Part shown: piece by piece, positions 38,629 to 50,075 of the stretch
Layout: the number at the start of each line of letters is the position of its first letter
Position numbering within the stretch: position 1 is the stretch's first letter
Source: an uncultured Bacteroidales bacterium
GTDB lineage: Bacteria; Bacteroidota; Bacteroidia; Bacteroidales; CAIWKO01
Direction of reading: 5' to 3'
DNA length: 64,000 nucleotides
NCBI GenBank assembly: GCA_903913285.1
Contig: CAIWKO010000010.1
Coordinates: 1-64,000, forward strand
Program-made: the position numbers and the translations under genes
The notes under the pieces: model-generated
Told to the model about the DNA's origin: nothing
Database searches by the model: none
Seen by the model: the letters and a program-made list of their open reading frames with translations, nothing else

Positions 38629-39336
38629 ATGACTCCCACCGAAATTGCCCAACTGAACCTCAACTTTGCCGATGCCACTCCCGAAACTATTTTATCGTAC
38701 TGCGCTCAGCGCTTTCCCGGCAAGGTAATACTGTCGTCGAGCATGGGCAACGAAGATCAGATGCTCACGCATTTGATCGGCAGCGCCAAAATCGCCATAC
38801 AAATCATTACACTCGACACGGGCCGCTTGTTTGCCGAAACATACAGCCTGATTGAACGCACGAATGAGCGCTACGGGATCAGCATCCGTATTATGTTTCC
38901 CGATGCCGCGCAGGTGGAGGAAATGGTGAACGCGAAAGGCGTCAACCTTTTCTACGAAAGTGTCGGTAACCGAAAACTTTGTTGCCACATCCGTAAAATA
39001 GCGCCGCTGAAACGAGCCCTGGCGGGAATGGATTGCTGGATAACCGGTTTGCGCCGCGAGCAATCGGAATACCGCGCCGACATGCAATTGTTTGAATGGG
39101 ACGATGAATACGGAATTTTGAAGGTAAATCCGCTTATAAACCTGAAGGAAGCGGAGGTGTGGAGTTTTATTACCGAAAATCACGTGCCCTACAACAAACT
39201 GCACGATAAAAACTTTAAAAGCATCGGTTGCCAGCCTTGCACACGAGCCGTGACCGACGGCGACGATGCCCGCTCGGGCCGTTGGTGGTGGGAAGACGCT
39301 AACCACAAAGAATGCGGATTGCACGAGAGACAATAG
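38629..39336 (+). CDS. cysH: Adenylylsulfate/phosphoadenylylsulfate reductase (Fe-S type)
   Basis: SSSMGNEDQMLTHL, LDTGRLFAETY, CCHIRKIAPLKRAL and CQPC cysteine motifs, KECGLH. Confidence 0.92.
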   Translation: MTPTEIAQLNLNFADATPETILSYCAQRFPGKVILSSSMGNEDQMLTHLIGSAKIAIQIITLDTGRLFAETYSLIERTNERYGISIRIMFPDAAQVEEMVNAKGVNLFYESVGNRKLCCHIRKIAPLKRALAGMDCWITGLRREQSEYRADMQLFEWDDEYGILKVNPLINLKEAEVWSFITENHVPYNKLHDKNFKSIGCQPCTRAVTDGDDARSGRWWWEDANHKECGLHERQ

Positions 39337-39451
39337 TGAACAGATACTAGTGAATAGTGAATAGTTGAGTGATTTTTTGTGCATGGATGGCTTTGGTGAT
39401 GCAGATAGGGTGATTTGAAGATTTTATGATGTGTTGATTTGAAGATTTAAG

Positions 39452-39480
39452 GCCTGCGCAATTTTTGCAGGCTTTTGTTT
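39452..39480 (+). terminator. Rho-independent terminator after cysH
   Basis: GCCTGC-GCAATTTTT-GCAGGC-TTTTG. Confidence 0.7.
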
Positions 39481-39587
39481 TGTTGGGTTTCGCACTATTT
39501 CTTTTGCAGGATGTTTTGAAGGGAACTAATCAGGGGTTTTTTAAATTCTGTCTGTTCCAAAAAATGAAATACGCGCTATTGCTGCCT

Positions 39588-39915
39588 AAAACCCATTCTG
39601 TTTCGTCAGAATGGGGTTTTTTCCGTCTAAAACGCATTGTGACGCGCGGAAATGGGTTTTTTTCGAAATAAAATGCATTGTGACGCGCGGAAATGGGTTT
39701 TTTTCCGTCTAAAACGCATTTCGTTTCGTGGAAATGGGTTTTTTTCGGAATAAAACGCATTGTGACACGCGGAAATGGGTTTTTTTCGGAATAAAATGCA
39801 TTGTGACACGCGGAAATGGGTTTTTTTCGGTCTAAAACGCATTTCGCTTCGGGGAAATGGACTTTATGTCAAAAATAATGCATTCCGACGCGGCAGAATG
39901 GACATTTTGTCATAT
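39588..39915. repeat. 8 x 41-bp tandem array of hairpin-forming units with 123-bp higher-order structure
   Basis: AAAAYGCATT...AAATGGGTTTTTTT units beginning 39588, 39629, 39670, 39711, 39752, 39793, 39834, ~39875 (constant 41-bp step). Confidence 0.93.
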
Positions 39916-40061
39916 TTTCTCTGTTTCGCTTATCCGATAAGGGTTTTGACTAAATTTTTATAAAAACCAAATTGTTCAAACCGATTTTGAACGAAATTTC
40001 TCAGCTATCTTTTAAAATAAATGCAGGTAAACAAAAATTAACTCAACCAGCACCATACGCA

Positions 40062-40703
40062 TCAGTTCATCGGGAAATAAATAGGGTGTTTGTCGTTATA
40101 CAACAGCAAAAAATGGTGAATCATGTCGCGTTTATTCTTCGAACTTTCCAATTGCTGATACAGGTCGGCATCGTTCACTTTCAAAAAATCTCTAAAGTTC
40201 TGATAGGTGAATAAAAAGGTTTTGCCCGTTTCGAAAACGAGCAAATACTCCGAAAACTCGTCGGCACTCCACATCAAACCCGTTGGGTCGCCAAAGGCGT
40301 CGACATCGGCCCTTGGTTTATGGTTGTAAGCCATATAATGCGACAGCGCCCCGATTATAAACATCCTGTAGTAGCCATAATCGCCCTGCGACAGATACAA
40401 CACCCCATCTTTGCAAAACCCGAAGCACCTCGAAATAATATAGTTATTTTTGGCCCCTGTTGAATCTATTTTCGCGTATTTCAGCACAAACTCCTCGCCG
40501 CCCGAATTATTTTCCTCGCGCTGCACCTCAAAAACCGTGATCGAGGGTTCGTTTTGCTTAAACTCCCCGAAAGTGGCAAAAATGCCGTCTTTAAACACAA
40601 AATCGCGCGAATATTTCACTTTCCCGTTCAGCGTGTCCTGCTGGCCAAACCCTGCCATCGCAATGCACACAAGCAAACCCAAAAAAACAACTATTCTTTT
40701 CAT
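40062..40703 (-). CDS. Exported hypothetical protein
   Basis: Signal peptide MKRIVVFLGLLVCIAMAGFGQQ. Confidence 0.7.
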   Translation of the reverse strand: MKRIVVFLGLLVCIAMAGFGQQDTLNGKVKYSRDFVFKDGIFATFGEFKQNEPSITVFEVQREENNSGGEEFVLKYAKIDSTGAKNNYIISRCFGFCKDGVLYLSQGDYGYYRMFIIGALSHYMAYNHKPRADVDAFGDPTGLMWSADEFSEYLLVFETGKTFLFTYQNFRDFLKVNDADLYQQLESSKNKRDMIHHFLLLYNDKHPIYFPMN

Positions 40704-40717
40704 AACACTCCGAAACT

Positions 40718-43558
40718 TTAATTATTGAAACGCGAAAAAGGTGGTTTGAAATATATCTGAGCGAAATTTATGCTGTAAACCAGTTCGGGAATGATGGCGC
40801 CGTCGCCAAACCTGTAGGTGGTTCGAACACCCAGAGTGATAGGTGCCAAAAACCGCAAAGCATGAAAATCGGCCAGAATCGCCACCCCCGCCGACCTGGC
40901 AGTGTAATTAGTATTGTTCCAATCGGTGGCCCAAGCCTGATCGTAATAAAACCCCGCGCGAAAACGCTTGATATAGATCAGCGAACCTATGCTCCAGTCG
41001 GGGTAAAACAGCGGCATCTCGTAGGCAAACTTTCCAACCAGCAACTGATGAAAACCGCTCATCTTTATTTGTTGTGGAAACGATATAATATCATTAAAAG
41101 CAAAATCAACCGCGTTGTTTTGCTGCCAGCCGATGTAGGCGTTTAAACTATGGTGTTTGCCGATGCCCGGAAAATATAATATCGATTCAACCGACCATAT
41201 ATTTCCCAGATTGGCCCCGTTGAAAGGCGTATGCTTATAATTCACGTTCAAAACCTGTCCCCACCGGGGATTTATGTCGCGCTGCGAAGTTTTCATGATG
41301 TTATACCCGTATAAATGGTATTCCATCGCCTGAAAATAGCCCGAAAACGCATCCGACGAATAATTTTTGCGTCCCAACACGTCGTAATACGTAAATCCAA
41401 GCTGCGGCTCCAGATACATATAGAATTTTCCTTTCGTAAGCTTCAACGGCACTTTAACATTTATCTGCGCCGAAAAAACATCCCAATTTATCGTGTCGTC
41501 CTTGTCCAGTTCATATTTCAGCGTCAAATCAATCTGCGGATACCATCCCCGATAGCTTATTTTGGCATAAAAATCGCTCGTGGGCATATTCCATTCGTGT
41601 TCGTAGCCTAAGCTGGTTACCATGGTGCTCAGGGGGTTTTGCGACAAAATCTCGAAGCCCGGTTTCACCGTAGTGTTGTCAGCATCTATTGAAATCGGTC
41701 CCCAACTATGCACATCAAACAAATTCAAAAATTTCGAATAGCGCTTCACGCGATACTCGGTCTGTCCGGGTTTATAAAAATCCAGAACGCCGCTTTCGCC
41801 CTGCGTGAGCGATTCGCATAGCTTCACAGAATTGTCGGTTACATTTTGCAGGGCTATCCACTGCAAGGTATCGATGGGGGCTTTCACCAACCGATATCCG
41901 TTGGCCGAATAGTCAGAATAAATAAGTTGGATGCCGTCGGGCGAAACATCGGGGTCGTCGGCCCCAAATTGCGACGAAGTAACCTGAAATATCGTGTTAG
42001 TGGTGATGTTGAGCACATAAATATTATTGATACCCGAATAAGCGCCCACAAAATACACCTTGTTACCCTGCATCCGTGCTTTATTTATTTCGACGAACGA
42101 TGGGCTTGTCAGTTGATGAATTTTCCCAGCCGAATCGAGCATACAGATGCGCTTCCCGTCTTTATTCAACGCCACGAAAACAATTTTCGTATCGTCGTCG
42201 GCCCACGAAGGCATCATCAAAAAATCGTTCGAATCGGCTGCAATACGTTTCAACAAACTGCCTTTTTTAGCATCCAGAATAGCGATAAACGACCTTCCGG
42301 TGGTAGTTTGTTCCACGCAGGCAATTTTATCGCCGCTATGGCTCAAAGCGGGAGCAAAATATCGCGAACGATGCGTAAGTTGCCGGGTTTTGTTTTTCAG
42401 AACATCATGAGTTTTAATGATCGAAAAAGTGCGGTTATCCCAACGTGGGTCAGTTACCGATTCGGCCCAAACAATACGTCCGGATGAAGCATTTAACGAA
42501 GCCGAAGCGTAATCTCCCGGTGTAAAAACCCTGTGTTCGTTTCCTGCGCTGTCGATGCGCACAAAACGCGTGATATCGTTCACGCCCGATTTTGCAACAA
42601 TGCAAGAAGTATTATTTAAAAAACCACCCCGGTTATAACTCGTGTAAAACTTGTTTTTTTGTGTTGAAATCAGTTCAAATCCGGTCTTTCGCATCGATTT
42701 GTCCTGCAGGGTCCATAAGCTGTCCAATTCTCTCAAACAAAACTTATATAAGCCAACCTTGTTCAAATGACTCACTTTTTTAATGCCGCTCGAAAAAGGC
42801 ACCACCATAAAAGGCAGCTTCGAAGTTCTGTTCATAGCCTGTTCCCACACGGCATTGGTAAAATGTTTCCGGGCCGTTGCCACGATATTATAACCGAGTA
42901 TATAGCGGTCGGGGATGTAGGTCGTGTAACTTCCAAGCGCTGCTTTATCATATCTGTACCATCCTTTTTGCAGCACCTGAGCCCGCAGTTCCATTTCAAA
43001 AGCCGGCACTCTTCCCCTGCCCGATCGGCTCATAGCGGTTTCGGTGCATACTGCATCGCCCTCTATATACCAAAACGGAACAAATGCACCCATCACACCC
43101 ACGGTTATTTGCTGTCCGAACAAATACGAAAGTATTTTAGTGAAGCCTTTGTTGATTTTTGAATATTGTGCCACATGCCTGAACTCGTGAACCACTAATT
43201 GGTCGAGCCAGGGCTGAGCATAATCTTCCTGATCAGGACAGGTATAAAATTCAATGCGCTTTGGAGCCCACGGCACTTCAGCATTCGATATAACTGCGCG
43301 GTTGTGCAGCACCACGGGAATCTTCACCGGTTGCACTTTCAGCGAAGCGCTCACGGGAATATAAGCCTGCTCAAGCATATTGGCAACGTGTTGCGCTTGC
43401 TGTTCTATTTCTTTCGGGAAAATAATTTTAAAATGTTGCGTTTTAATGCACATCCATTTTACAGATGCAGGGTCCTGTCCCAAATCGTAGAATTGAGCCT
43501 GTGCACAAATGCATGATAGTATCAATAACAGAAAAACAAATCTTTTCATCACCGCCAT
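40718..43558 (-). CDS. Exported multidomain protein: HExxH metalloprotease-like N-terminus, TolB/PD40-like propeller, C-terminal barrel-like region
   Basis: Signal peptide; VVHEFRHVAQ; repeated SHSGDKIACVEQ / SPDGIQLIYSDYS blades; aromatic-rich C-terminus. Confidence 0.75.
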   Translation of the reverse strand: MAVMKRFVFLLLILSCICAQAQFYDLGQDPASVKWMCIKTQHFKIIFPKEIEQQAQHVANMLEQAYIPVSASLKVQPVKIPVVLHNRAVISNAEVPWAPKRIEFYTCPDQEDYAQPWLDQLVVHEFRHVAQYSKINKGFTKILSYLFGQQITVGVMGAFVPFWYIEGDAVCTETAMSRSGRGRVPAFEMELRAQVLQKGWYRYDKAALGSYTTYIPDRYILGYNIVATARKHFTNAVWEQAMNRTSKLPFMVVPFSSGIKKVSHLNKVGLYKFCLRELDSLWTLQDKSMRKTGFELISTQKNKFYTSYNRGGFLNNTSCIVAKSGVNDITRFVRIDSAGNEHRVFTPGDYASASLNASSGRIVWAESVTDPRWDNRTFSIIKTHDVLKNKTRQLTHRSRYFAPALSHSGDKIACVEQTTTGRSFIAILDAKKGSLLKRIAADSNDFLMMPSWADDDTKIVFVALNKDGKRICMLDSAGKIHQLTSPSFVEINKARMQGNKVYFVGAYSGINNIYVLNITTNTIFQVTSSQFGADDPDVSPDGIQLIYSDYSANGYRLVKAPIDTLQWIALQNVTDNSVKLCESLTQGESGVLDFYKPGQTEYRVKRYSKFLNLFDVHSWGPISIDADNTTVKPGFEILSQNPLSTMVTSLGYEHEWNMPTSDFYAKISYRGWYPQIDLTLKYELDKDDTINWDVFSAQINVKVPLKLTKGKFYMYLEPQLGFTYYDVLGRKNYSSDAFSGYFQAMEYHLYGYNIMKTSQRDINPRWGQVLNVNYKHTPFNGANLGNIWSVESILYFPGIGKHHSLNAYIGWQQNNAVDFAFNDIISFPQQIKMSGFHQLLVGKFAYEMPLFYPDWSIGSLIYIKRFRAGFYYDQAWATDWNNTNYTARSAGVAILADFHALRFLAPITLGVRTTYRFGDGAIIPELVYSINFAQIYFKPPFSRFNN

Positions 43559-43646
43559 AAGGTCAAAAGTACAAAAAGCAGTAAATATGGTTGCAAAAAC
43601 ACGTAAATACTTTTAAATTCCGTAACTTTGTTTAAAATATAAAGTC

Positions 43647-44036
43647 ATGCGATTCATCATTAAAGTCTTGTTCACTGCTTTTGCAGTTATGCTGGCAGCT
43701 TATTTGCTGTCGCCGCATATACAGGTCGATAATTTCTTTATCGGCGTCCTGGTAGCCTTAACCCTTGCACTTTTAAATGCAGTAGTGAGGCCCATATTGG
43801 TTTTTATCAGCATCCCGGCCACCGTGCTAACCTTAGGCCTGTTTATATTCGTTATCAACGCAATCCTGATCCTGATTGCGGCAAAATTATTCAACACTTT
43901 TGATGTAAAAGGCTTTCGGGTCGAAAATTTTTGGTGGGCCTTGTTGTTCAGCGTCATCATTTCGTTTGTAAGCAGCGTTTTGAATGGGTTTATAAAGAAA
44001 GACGAAAACCATCCGCCTAAACAACTTGATGAATAA
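43647..44036 (+). CDS. Phage-holin-family / 4-TMS membrane protein
   Basis: ALLNAVVRPILVFISIPATVLTLGLFIFVINAILI signature. Confidence 0.85.
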   Translation: MRFIIKVLFTAFAVMLAAYLLSPHIQVDNFFIGVLVALTLALLNAVVRPILVFISIPATVLTLGLFIFVINAILILIAAKLFNTFDVKGFRVENFWWALLFSVIISFVSSVLNGFIKKDENHPPKQLDE

Positions 44037-44128
44037 GGGAACTGGGAATAATGCAGTTTCTAGAATTTAAAAATAAAGACTATTGGCTGAATTAAAAACA
44101 CTAATCGCAAATCACGAATCACATTAAT

Positions 44129-44884
44129 ATGAAATTAGCAATTATCGGCGGCTCCGGCCTCGAAACCCTCGACATTTTTAAAGATTCCAAAGAAAAAACA
44201 ATTATCACCCCTTACGGTGATCCGAGTTCAAGCCTGCTTGAAGGAACCATGCTTGGTTTGGATGTGGTTTTTTTATCGCGCCACGGCAAACAACATACCA
44301 TCACTCCCACCCATGTCAATAACCGGGCAAACATTCAGGCACTGAAACAACTGGGCTGCACACACATTATTGCCACCACGGCTTGCGGCAGCTTGCGTCA
44401 ACATATCGGCCACGGACACATGGTAATTTTAGATCAGTTCATCGATTTCACCCGTTTTCGCGCCAACACTCTTCACGATACGTTTGAACCGCATAAACCA
44501 ATTCATACGGGTATGGCCACACCTTTCTCCGAAGAGCTCCGCAAGGTGATCATTCAATCGGCAAATGAGGAATTATTTACCTTTCATAAAACAGGAACCG
44601 TTGTAACCATCGAAGGCCCCCGTTTTTCAACCCGCGCCGAATCAAAAATGTTTCAACTATGGGGTGCCGATGTGATAAATATGAGCACCGCCCCCGAGTG
44701 TATGCTGGCCAACGAAGCCGGAATACCTTATGCCGCAATTGCACTCAGCACCGACTACGATTGCTGGAAAACCGACGAAGAACCCGTTAGTTGGGAATCA
44801 ATTCTGGAAGTTTTTCAACAGAATGTAGAAAATGTGACAAAATTGTTGGTAAGAATAGTGAATAAATTGAAAGAACTTGCCTAA
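44129..44884 (+). CDS. mtnP: S-methyl-5'-thioadenosine phosphorylase (PNP/MTAP family)
   Basis: AIIGGSGL, FLSRHGKQHTITPTHVNNRANI, GPRFSTRAESKMFQLWGADVINMS. Confidence 0.9.
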   Translation: MKLAIIGGSGLETLDIFKDSKEKTIITPYGDPSSSLLEGTMLGLDVVFLSRHGKQHTITPTHVNNRANIQALKQLGCTHIIATTACGSLRQHIGHGHMVILDQFIDFTRFRANTLHDTFEPHKPIHTGMATPFSEELRKVIIQSANEELFTFHKTGTVVTIEGPRFSTRAESKMFQLWGADVINMSTAPECMLANEAGIPYAAIALSTDYDCWKTDEEPVSWESILEVFQQNVENVTKLLVRIVNKLKELA

Positions 44885-44902
44885 ACTCTGAATCGTTGTG
44901 TT

Positions 44903-45112
44903 CCGGGAAAATTTCCGTGAAGTCCGGGAAAGTTTCCAGGGTGTCTGGGAAAGTTCCAGGGAATACCGGGAAAGTTCCAGGGAAGTCCGGGAAAGTTCCA
45001 GGGAATACCGGGAAAATTCCAGGGAAGTCCGGGAAAGTTCCAGGGAAGTCCGGGAAAGTTCCAGGGAATACCGGGAAAATTCCAGGGAAGTCCGGGAAAG
45101 TTCCAGGGGGTG
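44903..45112. repeat. 10 x 21-bp tandem array (CCGGGAAAGTTCCAGGGAAKW)
   Basis: Ten consecutive 21-bp units without indels directly after the mtnP stop. Confidence 0.93.
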
Positions 45113-45116
45113 TCAA

Positions 45117-45155
45117 AAAAGAAAGGGACTTCGAATTCGAAATCCCTTTCTTTTA
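45117..45155. terminator. Bidirectional terminator
   Basis: AAAAGAAAGGGACTTCGAATTCGAAATCCCTTTCTTTT between convergent mtnP and eno. Confidence 0.9.
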
Positions 45156-45169
45156 ATATAACCACTAAT

Positions 45170-46489
<1,320 letters not shown>

Positions 46490-46504
46490 TTACAATATTT
46501 TCAT

Positions 46505-46545
46505 AAAAAAAGGGATAAAGTTTCTACTAACTTTATCCCTTTTCA
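46505..46545 (-). terminator. Terminator between rplQ and eno
   Basis: AAAAGGGATAAAGTT-TCTACT-AACTTTATCCCTTTT. Confidence 0.82.
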
Positions 46546-46561
46546 GATATTTTAACAGTGC

Positions 46562-47218
46562 TTATTCTCCTTCAGGTGTTTCTTTTTCTTCTTTTGCCTC
46601 AGGAGCTTCAGGTGCTTCATTTTCTTCAACAACTTGATTTTCTTCAGCAACTTCAGGTTCTTCGGTTATTTCATGTTCTTCAACTACTTCATGTTCTGCT
46701 TCAGCAACAACTTCTTCTTCTTTTTTAGCTTTGGGAGTTGCAGCCTTTTTTTCTTCTTTTGCCACGGGTGCACTATCAGTAGCTTTTTTTGCTCCTGCAC
46801 TGCGACGGCGTCTGGTAGTTGATTTTGCAGCTTTTGCTTCTTTTTCGCCCAACATCACTTGGTTATAGTCGACCAGTTCAATGATACACATTTCTGCATT
46901 ATCACCCAAACGTGTGCCTGTCTTTAGAATGCGTGTATATCCTCCCGGACGTTCAGCAATTTTTTTTGCTACTTCTCTGAATAATTCACTAACAGCTTCT
47001 TTGTTTCCTAAATAACTAAATACAGTTCTGCGCGAATGAGTAGAATCTTCTTTCGATTTCGTAATTAAAGGTTCTACGTAACCCCGAAGCACTTTTGCTT
47101 TAGCTACAGTAGTAGCAATACGTTTATGAAGTATGAGCGATGATGCCATATTGGCAAGCATCGCACTTCTGTGCGAAGCGGTTCTTCCTAATTGGTTAAT
47201 GGTTTTGTTGTGTCTCAT
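46562..47218 (-). CDS. rplQ: 50S ribosomal protein L17 with acidic C-terminal extension
   Basis: [29 protein letters not shown]; Glu-rich tail. Confidence 0.96.
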   Translation of the reverse strand: MRHNKTINQLGRTASHRSAMLANMASSLILHKRIATTVAKAKVLRGYVEPLITKSKEDSTHSRRTVFSYLGNKEAVSELFREVAKKIAERPGGYTRILKTGTRLGDNAEMCIIELVDYNQVMLGEKEAKAAKSTTRRRRSAGAKKATDSAPVAKEEKKAATPKAKKEEEVVAEAEHEVVEEHEITEEPEVAEENQVVEENEAPEAPEAKEEKETPEGE

Positions 47219-47223
47219 CTCTA

Positions 47224-48216
47224 TTAATCCTTATCTAATTTGTATTTGGAAATATTCATTCCGAATTGCAGGTTTTTAGCTTTCACAAGCTCTTCCAATT
47301 CGGTTAATGATTTTTTACCAAAATTTCTGAATTTAAGCAAATCGTTTTTGTTATAGGCAACCAAATCTCCGAGTGTTTCAACATCTGCAGCTTTCAAACA
47401 ATTGAGAGCTCTAACTGATAGATCTAGGTCAACCAATTTGGTTTTTAATAATTGGCGCATATGAAGTGATGTTTCATCGAATTCTTCAACAACGGCCTTT
47501 TCTTCAGTATCCATCGTAATTTTCTCATCTGAGAAAAGTAAGAAGTGATGGATCAGTATTTTTGCTGCTTCTTTCAAAGCATCCTTTGGATGAATTGAAC
47601 CGTTGGTTGATATATCCAACACCAGTTTTTCGTAGTCTGTTTTTTGTTCAACACGATAATTTTCAACAACAAATTTCACATTGCGTATAGGTGTGAAAAT
47701 AGAGTCGATTGCAATAGTTCCAATAGGACTATTGAGTACTTTATTATCTTCAGCAGGAACATAACCTCTTCCCTTGTCGATAGTAATTTCTATTACTAAT
47801 TTTACATTGGGCTCAAGATGGCATATCACTTCTTCAGTGTTCAGCACTTGAAAACCTGATAGAAAAGCATTGATTTCACCGGCTTTAAAAACATCCTTAC
47901 CTGAAATTGTAACAATAACTTTCTCATTAGTTACTGATTCGATCTGTCTTTTAAAACAGATCTTCTTCATATTGAGGATTATTTCAGGTACATCTTCCAA
48001 AACACCATCAATGGATGAAAACTCCTGATCAACGCCATCAATTTTTATATTGGTTATTGCAAATCCTTCAAGCGAAGAAAGCAGTATTCTTCTTAAGGAA
48101 TTGCCAACAGTTGTACCATATCCGGGTTCGAGAGGACGAAATTCGAATTTTCCGAAAAATTCGTCCGACTCTAACATTACAACCTTATCCGGTTTTTGAA
48201 AAGCTAATATTGCCAT
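47224..48216 (-). CDS. rpoA: DNA-directed RNA polymerase subunit alpha
   Basis: [28 protein letters not shown]; alpha-CTD. Confidence 0.98.
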   Translation of the reverse strand: MAILAFQKPDKVVMLESDEFFGKFEFRPLEPGYGTTVGNSLRRILLSSLEGFAITNIKIDGVDQEFSSIDGVLEDVPEIILNMKKICFKRQIESVTNEKVIVTISGKDVFKAGEINAFLSGFQVLNTEEVICHLEPNVKLVIEITIDKGRGYVPAEDNKVLNSPIGTIAIDSIFTPIRNVKFVVENYRVEQKTDYEKLVLDISTNGSIHPKDALKEAAKILIHHFLLFSDEKITMDTEEKAVVEEFDETSLHMRQLLKTKLVDLDLSVRALNCLKAADVETLGDLVAYNKNDLLKFRNFGKKSLTELEELVKAKNLQFGMNISKYKLDKD

Positions 48217-48246
48217 ATTTATTTTTTCAATTATTTAATTTAAATC

Positions 48247-48852
48247 TTATTTGGAATACAATTCCACGATGAGTTGTTCATTAATATTTTCGGGGATCTG
48301 ATCACGTTCCGGATAACTCATGAACTTACCGGTCATTGTTTCCTGATCCCATTCTAACCAATTGAAACGGTTTGAATGTCTTAATAAAGCATCATTTATT
48401 ACTTCAAGTGATTTCGATTTCTCTCTCACTGCAACAATATCATTGGCTTTTAAGCTATAGGAAGGAATATTAACCACTTTTCCGTTTACTTCAATATGTC
48501 CGTGCGAAACCAATTGACGAGCACCATTACGAGTTGGTGATATACCTAATCGATAAACAACATTGTCTAAACGAGCCTCAATAAGTTGCAATAATACCTC
48601 ACCGGTGATACCTTTTTTACGACTGGCTTTCTCAAAAGTAATTTTAAACTGTTTTTCAAGAATCCCGTAGGTGTATTTTGCTTTTTGTTTTTCCTGTAAC
48701 TGAACACCGTATTCCGATTGTTTTTTTCTTTTTTTAGTCTGACCATGTTGTCCGGGAGGATAATTCTTTTTTTCATAGGATTTATCAGGACCATAAATGG
48801 CGTCTCTGAACTTTCTTGCGATCTTTGTTTTCGGACCAATATATCTTGCCAT
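48247..48852 (-). CDS. rpsD: 30S ribosomal protein S4
   Basis: [16 protein letters not shown]4 domain. Confidence 0.98.
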   Translation of the reverse strand: MARYIGPKTKIARKFRDAIYGPDKSYEKKNYPPGQHGQTKKRKKQSEYGVQLQEKQKAKYTYGILEKQFKITFEKASRKKGITGEVLLQLIEARLDNVVYRLGISPTRNGARQLVSHGHIEVNGKVVNIPSYSLKANDIVAVREKSKSLEVINDALLRHSNRFNWLEWDQETMTGKFMSYPERDQIPENINEQLIVELYSK

Positions 48853-48879
48853 ATCTAATAATATTATCTTATAAAAAAA

Positions 48880-49272
48880 TTAAACTCTTCTTCTTTTAGG
48901 AGGACGACAACCATTATGAGGTAATGGAGTAACATCAATAATTTCTGTTACCTCGATACCAGCTGCACTGATCGACCTGATAGATGATTCTCTACCGGCT
49001 CCGGGTCCTTTTACATATACTTTAACTTTACGTAAGCCAAAATCGTAAGCAACCTTAGCGCAATCTCCGGCAGCCATCTGACCTGCATACGGAGTGTTCT
49101 TTTTTGAACCTTTAAATCCCATTTTACCTGCCGACGACCATGAAATAACTTGTCCATTCATGTTTGTCAACGAAATAATAATGTTGTTGAACGAAGCAAA
49201 GACATAAGCTCTACCGATTGGGTCAACCTTTACTACTCTTTTCTTTGCTGATTTAGCAGAAGTTTTTGCCAT
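48880..49272 (-). CDS. rpsK: 30S ribosomal protein S11
   Basis: [18 protein letters not shown]. Confidence 0.98.
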   Translation of the reverse strand: MAKTSAKSAKKRVVKVDPIGRAYVFASFNNIIISLTNMNGQVISWSSAGKMGFKGSKKNTPYAGQMAAGDCAKVAYDFGLRKVKVYVKGPGAGRESSIRSISAAGIEVTEIIDVTPLPHNGCRPPKRRRV

Positions 49273-49312
49273 AATTTATAATAGGTTTCTGTGATTATAC
49301 AATAATTAATTC

Positions 49313-49693
49313 TTAACCTTTAGCAGCCTTTTTCTTGTTTGCTACTGTTTTTCTTTTCCCTTTACGTGTACGGGCATTATTTTTAGTACTCTGACCTCTT
49401 GTAGGTAAACCTGCACGATGTCTAACACCCCTGTAACAACCAATATCCATCAAACGTTTAATATTCATTTGAACTTCTGATCTCAAATTACCTTCAACCT
49501 TATACTTTTCGTTAATGATGTTACGAATTGAGGTTTGGTCGGCATCCGTCCAGTCACTCACTTTTTTATTAAAATCAATTTCGGCTTCAATCAATATTTT
49601 TTGTGCTGTACTATTGCCAATACCGAAAATATACGTTAAACCGATAACTCCTCTTTTGTTTTTTGGTAAATCAATACCTGCAATTCTTGCCAT
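49313..49693 (-). CDS. rpsM: 30S ribosomal protein S13
   Basis: [36 protein letters not shown]. Confidence 0.98.
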   Translation of the reverse strand: MARIAGIDLPKNKRGVIGLTYIFGIGNSTAQKILIEAEIDFNKKVSDWTDADQTSIRNIINEKYKVEGNLRSEVQMNIKRLMDIGCYRGVRHRAGLPTRGQSTKNNARTRKGKRKTVANKKKAAKG

Positions 49694-49722
49694 ATATTAC
49701 TTTTTAATATTGTTCAAAAATA

Positions 49723-49839
49723 TTAACCCTGTCTTTGTTTGTATTTAGGGTTCTTTTTGTTGATCACATAAACCCTACCGTTTCTTCTGATGATCTTGCA
49801 ATCAGGGGTTCTTTTTTTTACTGATACACGTACTTTCAT
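49723..49839 (-). CDS. rpmJ: 50S ribosomal protein L36 (absent from ORF track)
   Basis: [38 protein letters not shown], 38 aa, between infA and rpsM. Confidence 0.95.
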   Translation of the reverse strand: MKVRVSVKKRTPDCKIIRRNGRVYVINKKNPKYKQRQG

Positions 49840-49847
49840 CTTGTTAA

Positions 49848-50066
49848 TTATTTATATCTGAATGTAATTCTTCCTTTTGTTAAATCATAGGGTGAAATTT
49901 CAACTCGGACTTTATCTCCGGGTAAGATCTTAATATAATGCATCCGCATTTTACCCGATATATGGGCAATAATAACATGACCGTTCTCCAATTCAACCCG
50001 GAACATGGCATTGCCAAGCGATTCGAGAACCGTGCCATCTTGTTGAATTGAACTTTGTTTTGACAT
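49848..50066 (-). CDS. infA: Translation initiation factor IF-1
   Basis: [43 protein letters not shown]. Confidence 0.98.
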   Translation of the reverse strand: MSKQSSIQQDGTVLESLGNAMFRVELENGHVIIAHISGKMRMHYIKILPGDKVRVEISPYDLTKGRITFRYK

Positions 50067-50075
50067 ATTATTAAA

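Noticed and set aside
39530-39842. Overlapping minus-strand ORFs with repeated KKPISARHNAF peptides
   Set aside because: Generated by the 41-bp (123-bp per three units) period; several frames open and units differ at hairpin-preserving positions.
44787-45165. Proline/glycine heptad ORFs on both strands
   Set aside because: Result of 21-bp periodicity without stops; four frames open, no signal peptide or start context.
46634-46822. Phe/Ser-rich plus-strand ORF
   Set aside because: Antisense of the Glu/Lys-rich tail of rplQ.
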